In this document: in pieces, positions 17,154 through 17,558 of the stretch | Layout of the letters: every line of letters begins with the position of its first letter | Position numbering within the stretch: position 1 is the first letter of the stretch | Source: Isotricha intestinalis | Taxonomy: Eukaryota; Ciliophora; Litostomatea; Vestibuliferida; Isotrichidae | Length of the DNA: 17,558 nucleotides | Assembly (NCBI GenBank): GCA_023807065.1 | Contig: JAJJLU010004153.1 | Coordinates: forward strand, 1-17,558 | Reading direction: 5' to 3' | The notes under the pieces: model-generated | Told to the model about the DNA's origin: nothing | What the model saw: only the letters and a program-made list of their open reading frames with translations | The model's database searches: none | Program-made: the position numbers and the translations under genes

Positions 17154-17558
17154 TTGTTTTTAATAATTACTTTTAGGAAATTAATAAATCCTTTTTTAAT
17201 TTAATATTTTTTTAATTATAATTTTATTATTCAATGTTTATCTTATATTTGGTGTATTAATTTATTAAAAATGGTTTTTAATTTAAAAGATTAAAATTAT
17301 AGTAAATGAAATAGATTATAATTTATTTAATTATTTATGATTTATTTAAAAAATAAATTGAGTTTATAAAAGGTAATAATTTTTATACTGAATTTATAAT
17401 AATAATTATTTGATCAAACAAATTCTTTTATTTTAAAAATAACTTTTGGTTTTTTTCTTCATTTATTATTTATAGTGAAGATAAAAAGAAAAATTAAATA
17501 TACTAATAAATTAAATTATATTATACCGTAATCCCTTTAGTCAAGCATTCCTGAGTCA
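17154..17558. other. 3' spacer with a G+C-richer end
   Basis: Up to about 17520 this is featureless A/T-rich sequence with no convincing frame. From about 17523 to the end the composition changes abruptly (about 15 G/C in 38 bases by count), finishing with CTGAGTCA. This may be the first part of a feature that continues beyond the window. It cannot be identified from what is present. Confidence 0.55.

Noticed and set aside
1..17558. A bacterial or archaeal AT-rich genome with an operon.
   Set aside because: Ferlin, DHHC transferase, muskelin-like and Cdc26-like proteins are eukaryotic families, and no Shine-Dalgarno-like sequences precede the starts.
1..17558. A ciliate with TAA/TAG read as Gln.
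   Set aside because: Every gene is terminated by TAA at a sensible protein end, and Gln is encoded by CAA.
1..17558. An anaerobic chytrid fungus, suggested by the extreme A/T content.
   Set aside because: Complete absence of introns and presence of a ferlin argue against it, though this is not decisive.

Overview
This is nuclear DNA from a very AT-rich, intron-poor unicellular eukaryote. G+C is roughly 18-20% by eye in genes and lower between them. Eight uninterrupted protein-coding genes are seen. They are strongly biased to A/T third positions and rich in Asn, Lys and Ile, and all eight end in TAA. Glutamine is encoded by CAA and no gene needs a reassigned stop, so the common ciliate codes are not required. 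Families found only or mainly in eukaryotes exclude a prokaryote: a ferlin, a DHHC palmitoyltransferase, a muskelin-like kelch protein and an APC/C Cdc26-like subunit. The lineage cannot be fixed from sequence alone. A ferlin, no introns, short spacers and a large single-pass surface glycoprotein would fit a parabasalid-like or other anaerobic protist, but this is inference.

Layout: 285-3686 (+) is a large secreted-ectodomain membrane protein. It converges on a run of four minus-strand genes read from 9902 down to 3860. In transcription order these are a Cdc26-like APC/C subunit, a protein combining F-box-like, RCC1-like, SAM and probable MJ1316 domains, a two-TM protein with a C-terminal end resembling Erf4/GOLGA7, and a muskelin-like kelch protein. 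Their spacers are only 166, 118 and 59 bp. The Cdc26-like gene is divergent from a DHHC palmitoyltransferase of the ZDHHC9/14/18 (Erf2) type (9966-11333, +), with 63 bp between start codons. That gene converges on a short ferlin (15345-11563, -). A 1.1-kb AT-rich spacer with small hairpins follows, then a basic Asn/Lys-rich orphan (16467-17153, +) and a 405-bp tail whose last ~36 bases are clearly richer in G+C.

Functional themes: three minus-strand neighbours point to ubiquitin ligases (APC/C, CTLH-type muskelin, a possible F-box protein). The DHHC enzyme and the two-TM protein could form an Erf2-Erf4-like pair. The ferlin and the surface glycoprotein are membrane-traffic and cell-surface proteins. 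The most unusual items are the F-box/RCC1/SAM/MJ1316 fusion, the possible Erf4-like partner within 3 kb of the Erf2-type enzyme, and the compact ferlin lacking recognisable Ca2+-binding aspartates in its last two C2 domains.
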